NCBI GenBank assembly: GCA_013180625.2
Contig: SNVD02011507.1
Coordinates: 868,001-932,000 of the forward strand
Source of the DNA: Boswellia sacra
Lineage: Eukaryota > Streptophyta > Magnoliopsida > Sapindales > Burseraceae
Length of the DNA stretch: 64,000 nucleotides
Direction of reading: 5' to 3'
Below are positions 46,650-59,162 of this stretch, one piece after another. The position numbers were made by a program, and so were the translations under genes. The first letter of the stretch is position 1; the number at the start of each line of letters is the position of its first letter. Under the pieces are notes generated by a model. That model was not told where the DNA came from, ran no database searches, and worked only from the letters and a program-made list of their open reading frames with translations.

Positions 46650-48375
46650 GCCAGTTGCTTAGAAATGCCGGAGCTATCAGGGTTTGAAACAAAATAGGTA
46701 TTCTAATTCCTCACTGAACTCTGCTGACACACTATGTAGAGGCTAAACCACTTCTAATAATAAGGTAGCTTTCGTTTCCGGCTACAGCATAAAAACTAAG
46801 GTAACGCGTGCCGCAAGTAATTAGCTAGCTAGCTACGCGCCTACTACATCTCCTAGAGGTTCTTATGGCCCAATTATAAATATCCTGTACTTAATTTCTT
46901 GTATTTCTGGAGGATATGTTCAGGTGGAACTTTATATTCCACATGCATATGTACTTATATCTATATATAGCTGATGCTAAATAAAGGTACAATTGCCTGC
47001 CTATTTGCTGCTCATTAATTAATTCTGAATCTTATCTATATGCACGGTCATTTTTTTTCGAATCCTATATATATATACCTTAAAAATTAATTAACTACGA
47101 TAAATTAGAAGCCATATTGGCTGATAATTAAATCATGATGATTGAATGACTGAGGTTTTTTTTTTTATTATTATTTATCACCAAAATGGTCTACTTAAAT
47201 ATATTAAAACGCTCTGTAAGATATATATAATGGAGGAACAAGGGACGTCGGGCGTGCAATATTAGTTAAGTACTAGGATTAATAGAGGAGTTCCTCCAAC
47301 TTTTCCATAGACACACAAAGCATAATATGATATTAATTATAATTACATTGTCACATTATCTTAAGAGTGCGAATTAATTAATTTACCTCGTGTTTGCATA
47401 TATATAATGTCTCGACTTGAGACTAGACTTAAATCTTATGTCAATTATTGGATAGGTAACGTATCTGAAATTATAGATTAAGAATATTGTACATGATCGT
47501 AATATGTATTTTAAATAAAATGGATGTTTTCATCTGTGGATGCCACAAATTTTTGATGGACTATGATATGTATCCAACGATTGAAATTGTTATTGTTCAC
47601 TCTAAGTCCAAATCAAAGATCGAGACTTTGTCTCATATTTCTTGAGTATTGAATTGATTTATGGTTTATAAGTGAATAGGCTACTCTTATTTCTCAAATG
47701 TTAACTATCATATTGGATGGTTAAGGGGGGGTTGTCACTCACTCATCAAGTTAGCCTTTTTGTGAGGAAAATCTATGCATCAATGGTTGTAAATAACATT
47801 TCATTTTTCTTACAAATCAAGACCATACATATATTAGATAATATCTCACCTTTTAAGTTTAAGAACTGAGACACGCGTTGCATACAAAATTCATTCATCT
47901 TACAAAAATATGCATGGAATCATTGAGCACATATTGTGGACGTCGATGATCCAGTTAATGAAGAAGAAGACAAGAGCTCATCTAGAAAAGATGCCAGCAT
48001 CAGCCCACCAGGGAATTGAATTTTGTGGAAACGTGTCCTGCAATTTCAGATCACAATTATATTGGTTGATGAAGAATGATAGAATAATTAAGTTAATTAA
48101 GCCCTGCACCACCCTGTGAAGTACCGTACGATCGATGCATTTTGTCGTACGGGAATATAAATGTTGTACGTTATCGGGGGTTAAGGGGTTATGTCTTGTT
48201 TGATACTTGAAAGATTATCCGTGTTAGAGAATATAATTTTCTCTGTAATTCGAATAAACAAACAGCCTTAGAGAAACAGTTAATAATGTTGAAATTAAAG
48301 CGAAATCTACTAGGAGTTACGGTATATATATGTAGAGTTTGTTCTACGAAGAACTTCTGTATAAAGCAATTAGGT

Positions 48376-48678
48376 CATATTATGGTACACCGGCTGTATC
48401 ATTCAATCGTTTTCAAATTTTTTGTAAATTTAACGTAAAAATTGTAAATCCTTGTATAAAAATCGTAAATATGAAAAAAAAAGTTGTAAATGAATAAATT
48501 TTCACATTTATGACTTTTATACAATGATTTACATCTTTTAGATTATATTTACAAAAAATAAAAATAGTGTATGATTATTTATTTACAATTTTTTTACGTA
48601 TTTTCAATTTTTATATAAAAATTTTTAATATTTATACTAAACTTATAAAAAATTTAAAAATAATTATACCGATAGCTT
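48376..48678. mobile_element. AT-rich foldback / MITE-like element (unit 2, right end lost)
   Basis: Counterpart of 43781-44094. The left end ggtcatattatggtacacc is kept. The right end stops at ataattataccgatag, without the cagtacaatggatacacc terminus. Confidence 0.55.
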
Positions 48679-49888
48679 AAAGCCGAAATTTTAAAGCATC
48701 ACGCAACCGAAAGCACGCAATGGGTAGCTAGCTATAGCGAGGTCAACTTAATTTCTCGAAGAAGAGAGAGAAAAACAAAACATACAAATTGTAATAGTTT
48801 CTGAACCATAATTAATCCTCAGCGTGAAGCAAGTGTGACGCGAGGAACCGGCCTTGCGGTTGCATGCGATCTTGTTTACTTTTTGGTTCTAGAGATGTCC
48901 ATTGAAAGTTGACATTCCCCACAAGATAATTTGCATGCCGTACGTATATTCTTCTCATCAATATCTTTCAATTAAATTAATATTCCATCTCTCCCAATCA
49001 AGTACTTTGTACATGGATATAAAGAAGCTAATGGATATGTTTCATACCTTCTGGAACAACAATTAATAATATTGATCGCTGCATGCGTACATGCATGGCC
49101 AGATAATAAACTGATCAGAAGCTATAAGAGGAGATTTTAAGATTATTAATAATGATATGTAATGTCAGTAATTAACCGTTGTGGCGAGAAGCATATTTGA
49201 TATTATAATTGCGGATGTGCACATCATAAACACGCATAAAGGATACCACATGTTGGTTAATGCAGCTAGCACATTGATGTATAGTAACAAATCCTTGATA
49301 TCACATGCATGAAAGTGTCATACAAACAGGATAATTAAAATGCATTCATTCATCAAGAAAAGAAACTTTAATCAAGTGACCCTACATAAATGGCCTTTCG
49401 CTCTTGTCATGAGCCGATTACGCTACCTGATTCCTCATATACGCCTGATCATAAGCTTTTCTTTTCTTTTTCTTTTTTCTTTTTTTTCCTGGGTGGTTTC
49501 AGCTTGAAACGTGGAAATTAATGTCTGGTAGTGGTAGCTAGCTAAGATTTAACTATCGTATATGCCTTTGGCTTTCTATATATATAAAAAATACATCTTA
49601 TCTCAAGAATTTCACCTTCTAAAATTCTCTTTTGAATTAAGTGGAATAATTTTAATGATTTAGTGCACATATTTTGATCTGACGCACCTTCCTGATGTTA
49701 GAATGTATATATATCAATAATCGGTCGAATACCCATATGAATCAGTACAAGTTCCTCGAGCTGACCCTAACTTTGGTTGCTGTCCTGTCAATCAACTTTC
49801 CTTTGATTTATCTTTCAGATAGATCATGTAACATGCTTAATTAATAAAAAGAAATTAAAGTAATCTTTAATTTCTAACCATGTCCAGC

Positions 49889-50639
49889 AATTTTTTTCTC
49901 TTCTTTTACCATGAAATATGATATATACAATCGAAATCAACTCAAATATGTATTCCATATTCTTCAAGAGAAACACAGAAGGAATTAATATGGCAATTAT
50001 GTTCTTACATACTTTACCTTCTGTATAACAATTACATGTATACATATGTATTCACAAAGTTAGGAATTGCCAAATATTGGCTGATCCTTCTCAATTTTAT
50101 GACAGCAATGCTTGAAATCAACAGAAGTCAACATTTTTATAATTCAATAATTTACTTCTACTTTCTGTATTCTGATAGGTTAGACATGGGATATGTGTGT
50201 ACATACATAGCAAGCTTTTCCAATGTATTAACCGACCAATTGGGATGCCGAATATAATTAAACATCAAATTAAGAATCTAACGACAGTAAGGATGGCATT
50301 GATTGAAGGCATATTTTATTAACAACAGTGTGCTTCATATAGATGAAGAGAAAGTGATGGAATATAAGGACAGCATTCTTTGCAAGTAGTGGATATTAAT
50401 GGATAAATGTAGTAGGTCCTCAAGGTATCATCTCCTTTGTACTGTCATCACATGGATTTTTGGTAATATATATCATATCATATCCAATCTATCAAGCTGG
50501 GCAGATTATTATACCTTTATAAGAAAAAGCCTCTTTAATTGTATTTTCCTTCCAAATTTATTTTCCCCTTTCCTACCCTGAAAATTATGTTAATTTACTT
50601 CCAAAATGGCCAAGAGTGGAATTAAAATTCTGTATTTTT
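49889..50639. other. intergenic, no gene recognised
   Basis: AT-rich DNA after the duplication. No coding or structural feature seen. Confidence 0.45.
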
Positions 50640-51190
50640 GTTATTTATGGTTTTGTCTTATTAGAATATTAGGCAATATAGGATTTGTTTTTAAATCAGA
50701 ATTAAAACAAATTGGAATTTGTATCAAACTAGGAAATTGAGTTTGATTGTAATTTGTTTTAATAGGATAATCTTGGATACTCATAGTTTGACAAGGAAGC
50801 TAAAACAGAAAAAGTTTTGATCATAATTATAGTCTAAGAATCATTGTTAGACTAGGAAAGAAACTCAAAGGTCTATATAAAGGCTTGTTCATGTGAGTGG
50901 ATAAATAAAACAAATACTATACAAGTAGCTCTGATAGCCATGAAACTACGGTTTGGAATTGTCGGTTTGGAATTGTCGGTTTAGAATTGTTAATCATGAC
51001 TGTGAAAGTTTTTCTCTGTTAGTTTTTCCTTGGAAGCATATATCGAAGATTTCTTTGTTATTGTTGCTGAGATCTAAAGTGGACGTAGGCTTAATTAGTC
51101 CAACCACTATAAATATGATGTCCTTTGTCTTATCTATTTTCTTATTTGATTTTATTGCTCATTGTTTCATCATAATTTGTTCAGATCTCG
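50640..51190 (+). repeat. probable relict copia LTR (solo or fragment)
   Basis: Contains a TATA box (TATATAA, 50874-50880). About 200 bp later comes GTGGACGTAGG (51079-51089) followed by CCAACCACTATAAA, the same order and spacing as in the two copia LTRs at 5322 and 24617. A triplicated cggtttggaattgt stretch lies at 50950-50987. Exact ends and a TSD are not visible, and no internal region is attached. Confidence 0.45.
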
Positions 51191-51378
51191 AATAGAATGT
51201 TTTCGCAAATACCTGAAAGGTCTCAACAATTTTATATACGAATTAATAATAGTGGAGCCCTTTTTCATATCAATACTCAACACACTATATGTTACACTGG
51301 TATCGAATGCGCTATGTGTGTGTGCGCGCGCAGAAATTAAGACAGTAAAGACTTTGTCACATCAAGGTAATTAGTATA

Positions 51379-51416
51379 TGGGAATCGAAGGACGTTATCT
51401 TGAACATTTTATTCCT
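51379..51416 (+). promoter_or_regulatory. conserved upstream block of the glutaredoxin promoter (third paralogue)
   Basis: GGGAATCGAAGGACG ... ATTTTATTCC, matching the blocks at 41582 and 46160, and about 110 bp before the TATA box. Confidence 0.5.
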
Positions 51417-51488
51417 CTTTTGTGCTAATTCTATCAGCAGGGAAAAGGAAAATCTTTGTAAACCAATTAATCAACTTGGATGGATGAT

Positions 51489-51496
51489 TATAAATA
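51489..51496 (+). promoter_or_regulatory. TATA box of the CCMS glutaredoxin
   Basis: TATAAATA about 100 bp upstream of the ATG at 51592. Confidence 0.7.
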
Positions 51497-51591
51497 GCCT
51501 AAGTGGGTGATCAACCTCCACACTGCAAAGCCTTTACAACTCTCTCAACCAAGGTTAGTAACACTCACATTTGAATCTTTTATATTTAGCT

Positions 51592-51912
51592 ATGGACATT
51601 CTGACAAGGTTGGTTAATGAAAAGCCAGTAGTAATTTTCAGCAAGAGCTCTTGCTGCATGAGCTACACCATTAAGACACTTATCTGCAGCTTTGGTGCAA
51701 ACCCAACTGTTTACGAGCTTGATCAAATCCCAAATGGACAGAACATTGAAAGGGCATTGCAGCAACTAGGATGTCAACCAAGTGTACCGGCTGTATTCAT
51801 TGGGCACCAACTCATTGGTGGTGCTAATCAGGTCATGTCCCTCAATCTCCAGAACGAGCTTGGCGCGCTGCTTGTAAAAGCCGGAGCTATATGGCTTTGG
51901 AAGAAAAAATGA
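51592..51912 (+). CDS. CC-type glutaredoxin, CCMS active site, extended C-terminus
   Basis: Intronless, 106 residues, starting at the ATG at 51592. The TTG-led frame upstream from 51571 is not supported. It has [20 protein letters not shown], active site C21-C-M-S24, cis-Pro block SVPAVFIG and [10 protein letters not shown]. It is a paralogue of the 41.8/46.4-kb pair and the closest to the family consensus. The C-terminus reads AIWL followed by WKKK, four residues beyond the usual ALWL-type end that binds TOPLESS-type co-repressors. The role is likely transcriptional modulation through TGA factors, and in this subfamily nitrogen or CEP signalling (inference from family). Confidence 0.94.
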   Translation: MDILTRLVNEKPVVIFSKSSCCMSYTIKTLICSFGANPTVYELDQIPNGQNIERALQQLGCQPSVPAVFIGHQLIGGANQVMSLNLQNELGALLVKAGAIWLWKKK

Positions 51913-53865
51913 TTCTCTACTCCGAGATCAGATAATAGTCGACAACCTACGTTTGCTGAAGTATATAAATATATCTAAGATAGCTTTTCTTTGGTTTTTT
52001 TTTTCTTTTTAATACAATGAGAACTTGCGCGGTTTAGATACTTTCTGAGACTCTTCAGCATTATTATTATTATCATTGGTTGGGCTGGTAAGATTAGTCT
52101 TTTTTTCCCTTTCACTACCTAATCAGTTCCTGGTCAGGAACTTGTATGATCTGTAACTTTAATGTGTGTAATATCCCTTCCATGCTAAATAAAAAGAACT
52201 TGCACCTCAATGATGTACATTTATAATATGCTGCTTTTCTTTAATGTCTCTCATTGATCAAGCATCATATTACAGTCCTAAAGTACAATTAATTGCACAC
52301 AGATTAAGTTGAGCAGGAAACGGAAGACATAAAGAAGAAAGTAGGTAGAACATTGCACCAGCATAGAGTGGACTGCAAGGTCAGCAACATAATCTGCAAT
52401 AAAAAGACAAAATTCATAACATGCATTGAGCCAATTCGTTTGTAAAGAATAACTGATGTTTTTCTAAGGATAGTAAAAGTCAGAATTGATTGAAGGAATT
52501 AATTAGCCTCTCTTTTGGCTTGTTAGCAGTAAGAACATTATAAAATCAAAGACAATTAAGTTACGAATACTAACATAATTGAGGGGAATGCCTAAAGCAA
52601 ATAAGCAATAACTCTTTCCCAGCAATTTGCTTGTATATGTGCTGCACTAGAGGCTTCTTGGATCCAAATTAAGGAAAAGCCCTTAATTATCCCATGACTC
52701 ATTTACAAGCTGGAAATTTTCTTGTTTATGAATGAAAATAACAGGACTTTGAGCTCCATTCACGCCCGGCAGTGATCATGTCCGCTGACACAGGTACTGA
52801 AAGTCAATACCACTCAGTACTCACCTGAGATTAGTATTACAAAGAAAACACTTCAGAAATGCAAATCCATCCATGGAGATTCCTTGTTCAATCAGGCAAG
52901 TGTCTAGCTGAACGATGGATCACATCAATCAACAAGCTACAACACACAGGTATTATGCCAAAAGCCACGGATGCTCACCTCATGCTCAGAACAAGAAAAG
53001 AAAACATAGAATAGCGAACCACGTGGTAAGCTGAGGTGATAGCAGCAGCTTTGGCGTACAAAGATTAGCCCGTCTACATACAACAGGAATCAATAGATAA
53101 ATATATTCATGTTGTCCCTGGATCATGAATAATGATCAATCTTGATTAAAGATTTGGAGAATAATTTAGATATAAGAGTTAGATTGTCAACTGCTACGAG
53201 TTGTAACGTGTCAATATGTGCTTGAGTTGAGGAATGTTTAGAAGAATTTTCTCCATGTTGGTTCTACAGAGGCTCTCAATTGGAGAGAAGCGATGTGTAT
53301 ATCAACTGAGCTCGATACCTCAATCATAAACTATTCTGTATCAATATGTATCGAAGAAAGAATTTAAGAGAGGTGGGAAATTGGCATGGTTAATTGACCT
53401 GCACAAATTATCTAGAAAGGAAAAAGAACAAAAAAAAAGTTACTACCTGCATCAAATTTTTGAAATTGTATCCCCAAACCAAATGATTATAATTTTTTCA
53501 GAATTATCAAAGCTAGGATAACCAAGGTGAACAATTAGAAAGGACAGAAACACAAGTGCAGTGGGAGGGAAGCGTTTGATCAGGCACACACACCCATCTA
53601 ACAGTGAAATTAAAGAACTCATTGAAGCCATCAAATATATTCATGAAGCACTATCCTCACTCTTGCTGCAGTATCTGAGTATCACAAAGTACACTATCCA
53701 CTGAAGCTAATGAACAAAGTGTACTAAGTTCTATCATCTTCTAATACAAGGATAACCCAGGAAGCATTTCTTACAAATGAAACTCTTTTATACTTTGAAG
53801 GGCTCAGATAGATGTTGCTTAGAAATTTTACAAAATTTCACATAACTAAACATTTATGACCGTCT
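51913..53865. other. intergenic, no gene recognised
   Basis: The 3' flank of the glutaredoxin, then about 1.7 kb without a recognisable gene. The last part is the 3' flank of the minus-strand gene ending at 53866. Confidence 0.45.
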
Positions 53866-54483
53866 TCACTTGTCAATAAAATCTTTTATGATTTCACTTC
53901 CTTGCTCTAGGTCTGCATTTCTCCGCCAGTTCTCAACTGCTTTCTGAACGGTAGCATTAGCGCGCTGAATCTCCTCAGCAGAGAATTTGTGTTCTATAAT
54001 TCCCAAGGGTCCAGGCTGCAGTACCTTAACCACAGTTTCCATGTCTGTCTCCATCTGCCTATAAGACATGGAAAAGCAATTAATGTATCAAACTTCTGTG
54101 ATGAACCTCCTGAATGATTAGTTCCCACTTTGAAACGATCCTTTTAATCAGTTAGAAATGGAATGAGGGAACAATATAGGCATTTGACATTACAATCACA
54201 AGTTGGGCAGTTTAGGTTCAAAGCCTATAAGAACTGAGAACTCAGAATGCCTGAATTCTTAAACCAAGCTACGTTTAACTGCTACCAATGTTTCGACAGC
54301 AAAGACATATCAGGTTATTATTATTGTTGTTGTTGATGAACAATTACGATATGAATTTCACAAGGGTATGATGAAACCACAAAACCCTAACACGGAAGAG
54401 CATTGAAATTAAAGATGAAAATGGAACCTGAAGAGCTTCGAAAATGGTAAGGCGTTGCCGAGTCGAGATAAAGATGAAGGCAT
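53866..54483 (-). CDS. small conserved-looking protein of unknown function (two exons)
   Basis: Minus strand. Exon 1 is 54428-54483 (ATG at 54483), the intron is 54059-54427 (GT...AG) and exon 2 is 53866-54058. Together they give 82 residues. The junction TTCAG|GCAG keeps the frame. The first 20 residues (MPSSLSRLGNALPFSKLFRQ) are basic and lack acidic residues, like a short organellar presequence. The rest is charged and mainly helical, with METVVKVLQPGPLGIIEHKF and a KAVENWRRN block. No membrane segment and no domain I can name. The well-formed splice sites and a coding-like second exon support a real gene. An alternative start without exon 1 (MSYRQ...) would give 67 residues but reads through the acceptor. 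Confidence 0.72.
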
Positions 54484-54764
54484 CTTCTCTACGAACCGTG
54501 TTTCGCAGACTCAGAGTAGAACGAAGGTTGCTTTCCGGTTGTCAGAAAAAAAAGCCCTTGCTTCTCCTTTTCACAAACTACCGGCCACTTTCGTCGTTCC
54601 TTGTTAAAAACGACGCCACTTTACCTTTAGAGAACAAAACGAAAACGAGGTCGCTTCGTTTGCCTTAAAATATTAAAAAGGAACGTCTTAGAAAAGAAAA
54701 TGGAAACAAAAACGAAAACGAGGTCGTTTCCTTTCCCTTAAAATGCAAATTGGGAACGTCATCA
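54484..54764. other. short intergenic spacer between the small gene and the tRNA
   Basis: About 280 bp. It contains a repeated acgaaaacgaggtcg stretch (54636-54650 and about 54711-54726). It probably holds the promoter of the minus-strand small gene. Confidence 0.5.
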
Positions 54765-54837
54765 CGACTCCACTGGGGATCGAACCCAGAATCTCTGGTT
54801 CCGTAGACCAGCGCCTTGTCCGTTGGGCCATGGAGTC
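54765..54837 (-). tRNA. tRNA-Arg (ACG)
   Basis: A 73-nt cloverleaf on the minus strand. The acceptor GACTCCA pairs with TGGAGTC, and the discriminator is G. The D arm is GGCCCAACGGACAAGGC, the anticodon stem-loop CTGGTCTACGGAACCAG with anticodon ACG, and the T arm CTGGGTTCGATCCCCAG. A TTTT run follows within about 30 bp. No intron. It lies between the small gene and the NPH3-like gene. Confidence 0.96.
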
Positions 54838-55564
54838 ATTTGTCTTTCATGAACCAATTTCTTTATTTGTTTCATTGTGGAACATTTTCCTCTATGAGCA
54901 TGTCGCTTAATTGGCAATCATTTCATTTCACACACAAAATTTTAACACCTTCTTTTTATCACATTTTGCTAACATAAATTCATTTAAATAACGGACCAAG
55001 TTTTTCTTTAATGATGATGATTTTAACTCTAACAAAATTTAACCTTAAGATGATGATTAATTAAAAAGAATCTTAAAAATGCTTGTTAATATCCACTTGT
55101 ATTTATTACAACATCTTTATAAGTTGGGGTGCAGCTATCAGTTAAGAAAATAGGGTTATTCTTCTTCAAAGTAAAAATTGATTTGTTTGAAAGGTAGCTG
55201 ATCTGATCACTTTCAGTCATTTGAGTACACTGGTTAACAAATAGGTCTTGTTAGAACTTAACAACTCTGAATATGATATGAATATTTGATAGTAAAATGA
55301 CAAAGTTGAAAGACTGACTAATAAACTCTAATTCAACTTTCTAATACTTCTCACACATCCAGACATACCACTAGGATACAAAGTTTGATTCAGCGCCTTC
55401 CTCAAGACTTGCTCAAAATGTCAAGGTGGTCAAAGTCACGGAAGACGGCAACTTAGAATCAACACTCAAAAAAACTATGCAATCTGGCATTTTAGACACA
55501 ATAATAATCATACTAGTACTACACATACTATACACTCTTTTACTTATTCACACTTTCAACACAG
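54838..55564. other. intergenic, no gene recognised
   Basis: AT-rich. The right part is the 3' flank of the NPH3-like gene. Confidence 0.5.
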
Positions 55565-58500
55565 TCATGACACAGAGTGACGCCATCGCTTCTGAAACAA
55601 GAATCTATTTTCTGAACTAGCCTTGCCCCCTACAGGCTTCATACCATTGATCCTGAATAGCGCATTCAGCTTGCTTAATTTTTTTGTAAAGGATTTGAAT
55701 AGCTTGTTTGCAGGATGTGACCTTACTAGCTCTTGTTTCATCGACACATGATCCTTTTCCAAGTCTGTTAGCCTCATTCTCATTCTTGCAACTTCAAGCT
55801 TCAGCTCTCGGTTCTCTCTTCTCACTGATGCATAATTATCTCTTGGAGAAATGGCTCCACTTCCTGCCCCGCTGCTCGAACGTTGAGGGAATTGACCATT
55901 TATTGCACCAAAGAAGAACTGATTGTGCCCACCACTCATTGCATTTCGAAGTCTGATTTGCTCAAAGTATAGAACTTGGACTGCCATCTGCACAGGTAGC
56001 CTTTCGTTTTGTGCTGCATGACTGCAGGCCTCTTGTGATAGTTTCTGACAGTCTATTGTTTTGCAGAGTCTGTAGCGTTCGGAGTCCTTAATATTTGGAT
56101 GAACCTGCAAATAGAAGCATATTAGTGTCCAACAAACTTTAACTAACTAATAGTTGAAAGTATAAGAGGAGCATACAATTGCTTACTTTGAGAAAGATGT
56201 CCACAGCTCTGTATAAACCATCGCTTACTATGCGAGCGTGGTCTGGGAGTAGTTCTGCTAGTGCTATGAACTTTGATGGCGTCAAGTTTGAGTCCAATGC
56301 AACTTCTGCTAGATAATTGTCCAATAACTTTGACACCTTGAGAATTGAACTCTGTTTAGGGGATCCAGGGCTGTCAAAATCGTAAACCATTTCACTTTCA
56401 TCTCTCATGTGAGTATCTTCATCATCATCCTCATCCAAGTTCAAGAATATGGAGAAGATCCTCAAGATGGAATCTGTGTCATACAAGGTGCTGTGATTGT
56501 TTCCATGTGAATTTGCTGGAATAAGGATGTCTTCGAGAATTGCCTGATCCAGTTGAAGTCCAATGCGCCTCTCTAAATCAGATCTGCATGAGGTAATTGC
56601 TGATGCTGCTATTGCTGTTTTCAACAAACTCGAAAGAAATGCCATTGGGACCGGACTCTTCCTTGATTGGGTTGGTAGTAAGCCAACTATTGCCTCAACA
56701 ATGACCCTTTGTTTCTTCTGCAACTCCAAATCCAACAGACTTCCCTTCACTAACTGAGGATCCCTGACAACAATGCCTTGAAGAGAATTATGAGCATAGT
56801 TTATCAAAATTTTGCTGATCATATCCTGTTTTAGGCCCTTTGATTTTACTGCTGATAGAACTCTTTGAAAGAAATCAAGACTAAGCACTGCAAGAAACTT
56901 TCCCCACCAGTCTGAGGGCGTTTCTGGTTCCATGGTTTCTGTAGTTTTTGAAGGGAAGTTATGATCAAGTTTTAACAAGCCAGAAGTGAGCTGCTCTTTG
57001 CATGCATTATTTGCAATCGCGTTGATAAGCCTGCTAATCAGATTAATCTCTTCAGCTATGGGCAAGAGGCTTTCACAAGAGTGAAGAATGGATATTGAGT
57101 TTGATATGCTAGGGAACACAATCTCCTTTAGATAAGCTTCAGCTCGAGTCTCCAGGTTTTTCTCCGCAAAGTCTTCTGACATTTCCAGAAAATGGGCTGC
57201 ACAACGTAGCATGGCCACATTTGACAGTGTAATGTCCACATTTACTCCATAGCAGAACTTTGCAGCAAGCTCAAATGCCTCTGGTCCACCCGGAACTACT
57301 GAGAGATTAATGCGCGAAATTTTTGAATCTTTTGCTTCCAACAACAATTTCCGAATTCTCCCACTTCGAGAAACTAGAGGGAACTGCAAGAGAATTGAAA
57401 CAACATGACTAAAATGTCCCATTGAAGTTCTCTTTCCCTCCAACTCTATCCTTTACTCTTAGTTTCATCTCATCATATCTATTAACCTTTGTTTAGAAAT
57501 AAACCTGTTCTACAAAGAATACTAGCCGCAAGTAATTTGACGGGAAAAAAAAAAAAAAGGAAGAGAACTGTTCTGTTCCTTATGTAGTGACACATACATA
57601 TGAGAAAGAGGCATATAGTGGCAGTAATCCGATTTGAATATGACTTAAATTGTGAATAAGAAGATTCTAGCGAATTCAAAAGCTTCTACAAAACGATTTC
57701 TCTCAACTGAAATAGACATAATCTGTGAACAGAATACAATGAGAAAAAGCACAAAAAACTAACTTCATAGGAAAATTCTAGAGAACTAGATTCTCAATAC
57801 CTTGTGAAGCGCAAAGCTCGAAGCTCCTACTTCAATTGTAAGGTCACTAGAGACATCAGAAATCGGCCTGCAAGATATGACAGACTGGTTGAAGTTTCAT
57901 ATTAAAGAGACAAGGCAATTACAAGAAGGAAAACAAATAAGCGCAAGCAGGCAAACATTTTGGTTATTGCCAATAATTTAGAAACCATGTAGGGGCTTCT
58001 GCTAAAGGCCTGCAACCTCCTGTTTGAACTCATGATTTCTAAACGGATTCCTACAAGAGTAAATTCTTTTTATATAGTTAAACTCTCTCAAATCTATGGA
58101 CAGACTGGTCCTTCTTGATTCATCTTTCGACACATATGGCCCAGACATAAAAAAATGACAGCTCAATTATTAAATCATGCATGAATAGACTTTGAAGAAG
58201 TGAACAAAGATAAGGTTATATTTTTGCTCAGATAAAAATTGAATAAAGGATCCCGGAACTAGTTGTCTTGTGCTTAGTCATGGACAAATTTTGCCATTTT
58301 ACTGAACTGCATAGTTAAGCTGGGAGCCGGATCGGTCCCTTTACAGTTGCTAGAGTAGATAGCTGTGAATTCTTGTTGCATCCTATATGAAGTCAGAAGA
58401 AGATATGCAAATGTAATGAATCGATATCCAACTCTTCTGTACACGTTTGAGGTGCTATAGCTGATAGAAAAAGCATGTAAATTATTGGGAGGCAAAACAT

Positions 58501-59162
58501 TAATAGCATTCATGATTTTAACGGTACAGGATGAGAAAATATAGACAAACACAGCAGCCTCGAGACAGTGTCATGTGGTCAGAGAACTTGCAAGATCAAG
58601 ATCATAGACTTGATCACCGTCAGAATCGTTAGTTTACAATGAAGGGTTGCTTTCTCTTATTAATATCTAGGGGCCGCAGGTGAGGCTGATGAGAGCTGAA
58701 GGCTATGAAAATATTTGGGAGTCTATCTACCAATGTTATTGAAAAAAATTGCTTAATCCAGAGGAAATATATCAAAAACTTTCATCTGAAAATTTTAATT
58801 GACAAGAAGTTTTTGCCATTTAGTGGAACTGGCGCACGTTGCCTGTTACAACTCTTAACAAACCAATCAAACAACCTAATAGGATTGAGTCATTCATAAC
58901 CTTCACAGCCAAGTTTTCACGGAGACATGACAATGCAGAGTAATTAATGAAAGCACCTACCAACAATACATTATTCTTCAGAGTTTATCCCGATTGTAAC
59001 AGACAGTTATCAGTAGCATCAGTAGCAGTGCTTACAAGTCTAGTTAAATAGGTAAGAAAGAGAAAATTACCATTCAGTTGCATGCCTTATACTAGAGCTT
59101 GGACGAAATGATCTCTTCCCTGATATACTTGGCTTCAATTCAGCAACAGTTACAACTCCCAT
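55565..59162 (-). CDS. BTB/POZ NPH3/RPT2-like (NRL) family protein
   Basis: Four minus-strand exons: 59071-59162, 57801-57867, 57383-... down to 56187, and 56104-55565. All junctions are GT-AG and in frame, for a total of 631 residues. The true start is MGVVTVAELK at 59162, not the MEGKRTS start at 57443, which lies in an intron. A BTB domain (about residues 36-130) begins DLTIEVGASSFALHKFPLVS. The NPH3 domain starts around DWWGKFLAVLSLDFFQRVLS and includes FIALAELLPDHARIVSDGLY. A C-terminal coiled coil (RRENRELKLEVARMRMRLTD) precedes a tail ending RWRHSVS. NRL proteins are plasma-membrane-associated adaptors of CUL3 ligases in phototropism, auxin transport and polarity. The RWRxSxS end resembles the NPH3 14-3-3-binding tail. 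Family is certain; the orthologue is not. Confidence 0.95.

Larger units (their letters stand above)
45325..49888 (+). repeat. tandem segmental duplication, unit 2
   Basis: Second unit of the 4.5-kb tandem duplication. Relative to unit 1 it has a GC-rich insertion (45990-46029), a truncated MITE-like element and a frameshifted glutaredoxin. The unit 1/unit 2 junction lies within ttttaattaactagccc, consistent with recombination at a short AT-rich microhomology. Confidence 0.95.

Noticed and set aside
47910..48119. 69-residue ORF in unit 2
   Set aside because: The frame is not open from an equivalent start in unit 1, and there is no known family.
54444..54668. Plus-strand 74-residue ORF
   Set aside because: Antisense shadow of exon 1 and the promoter of the small minus-strand gene.
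57400..57443. Start MEGKRTSMGHF for the NPH3-like gene
   Set aside because: It lies in an intron. Splicing of 57801-57867 to 57383 gives the conserved LHK-FPLVSRSG BTB sequence.
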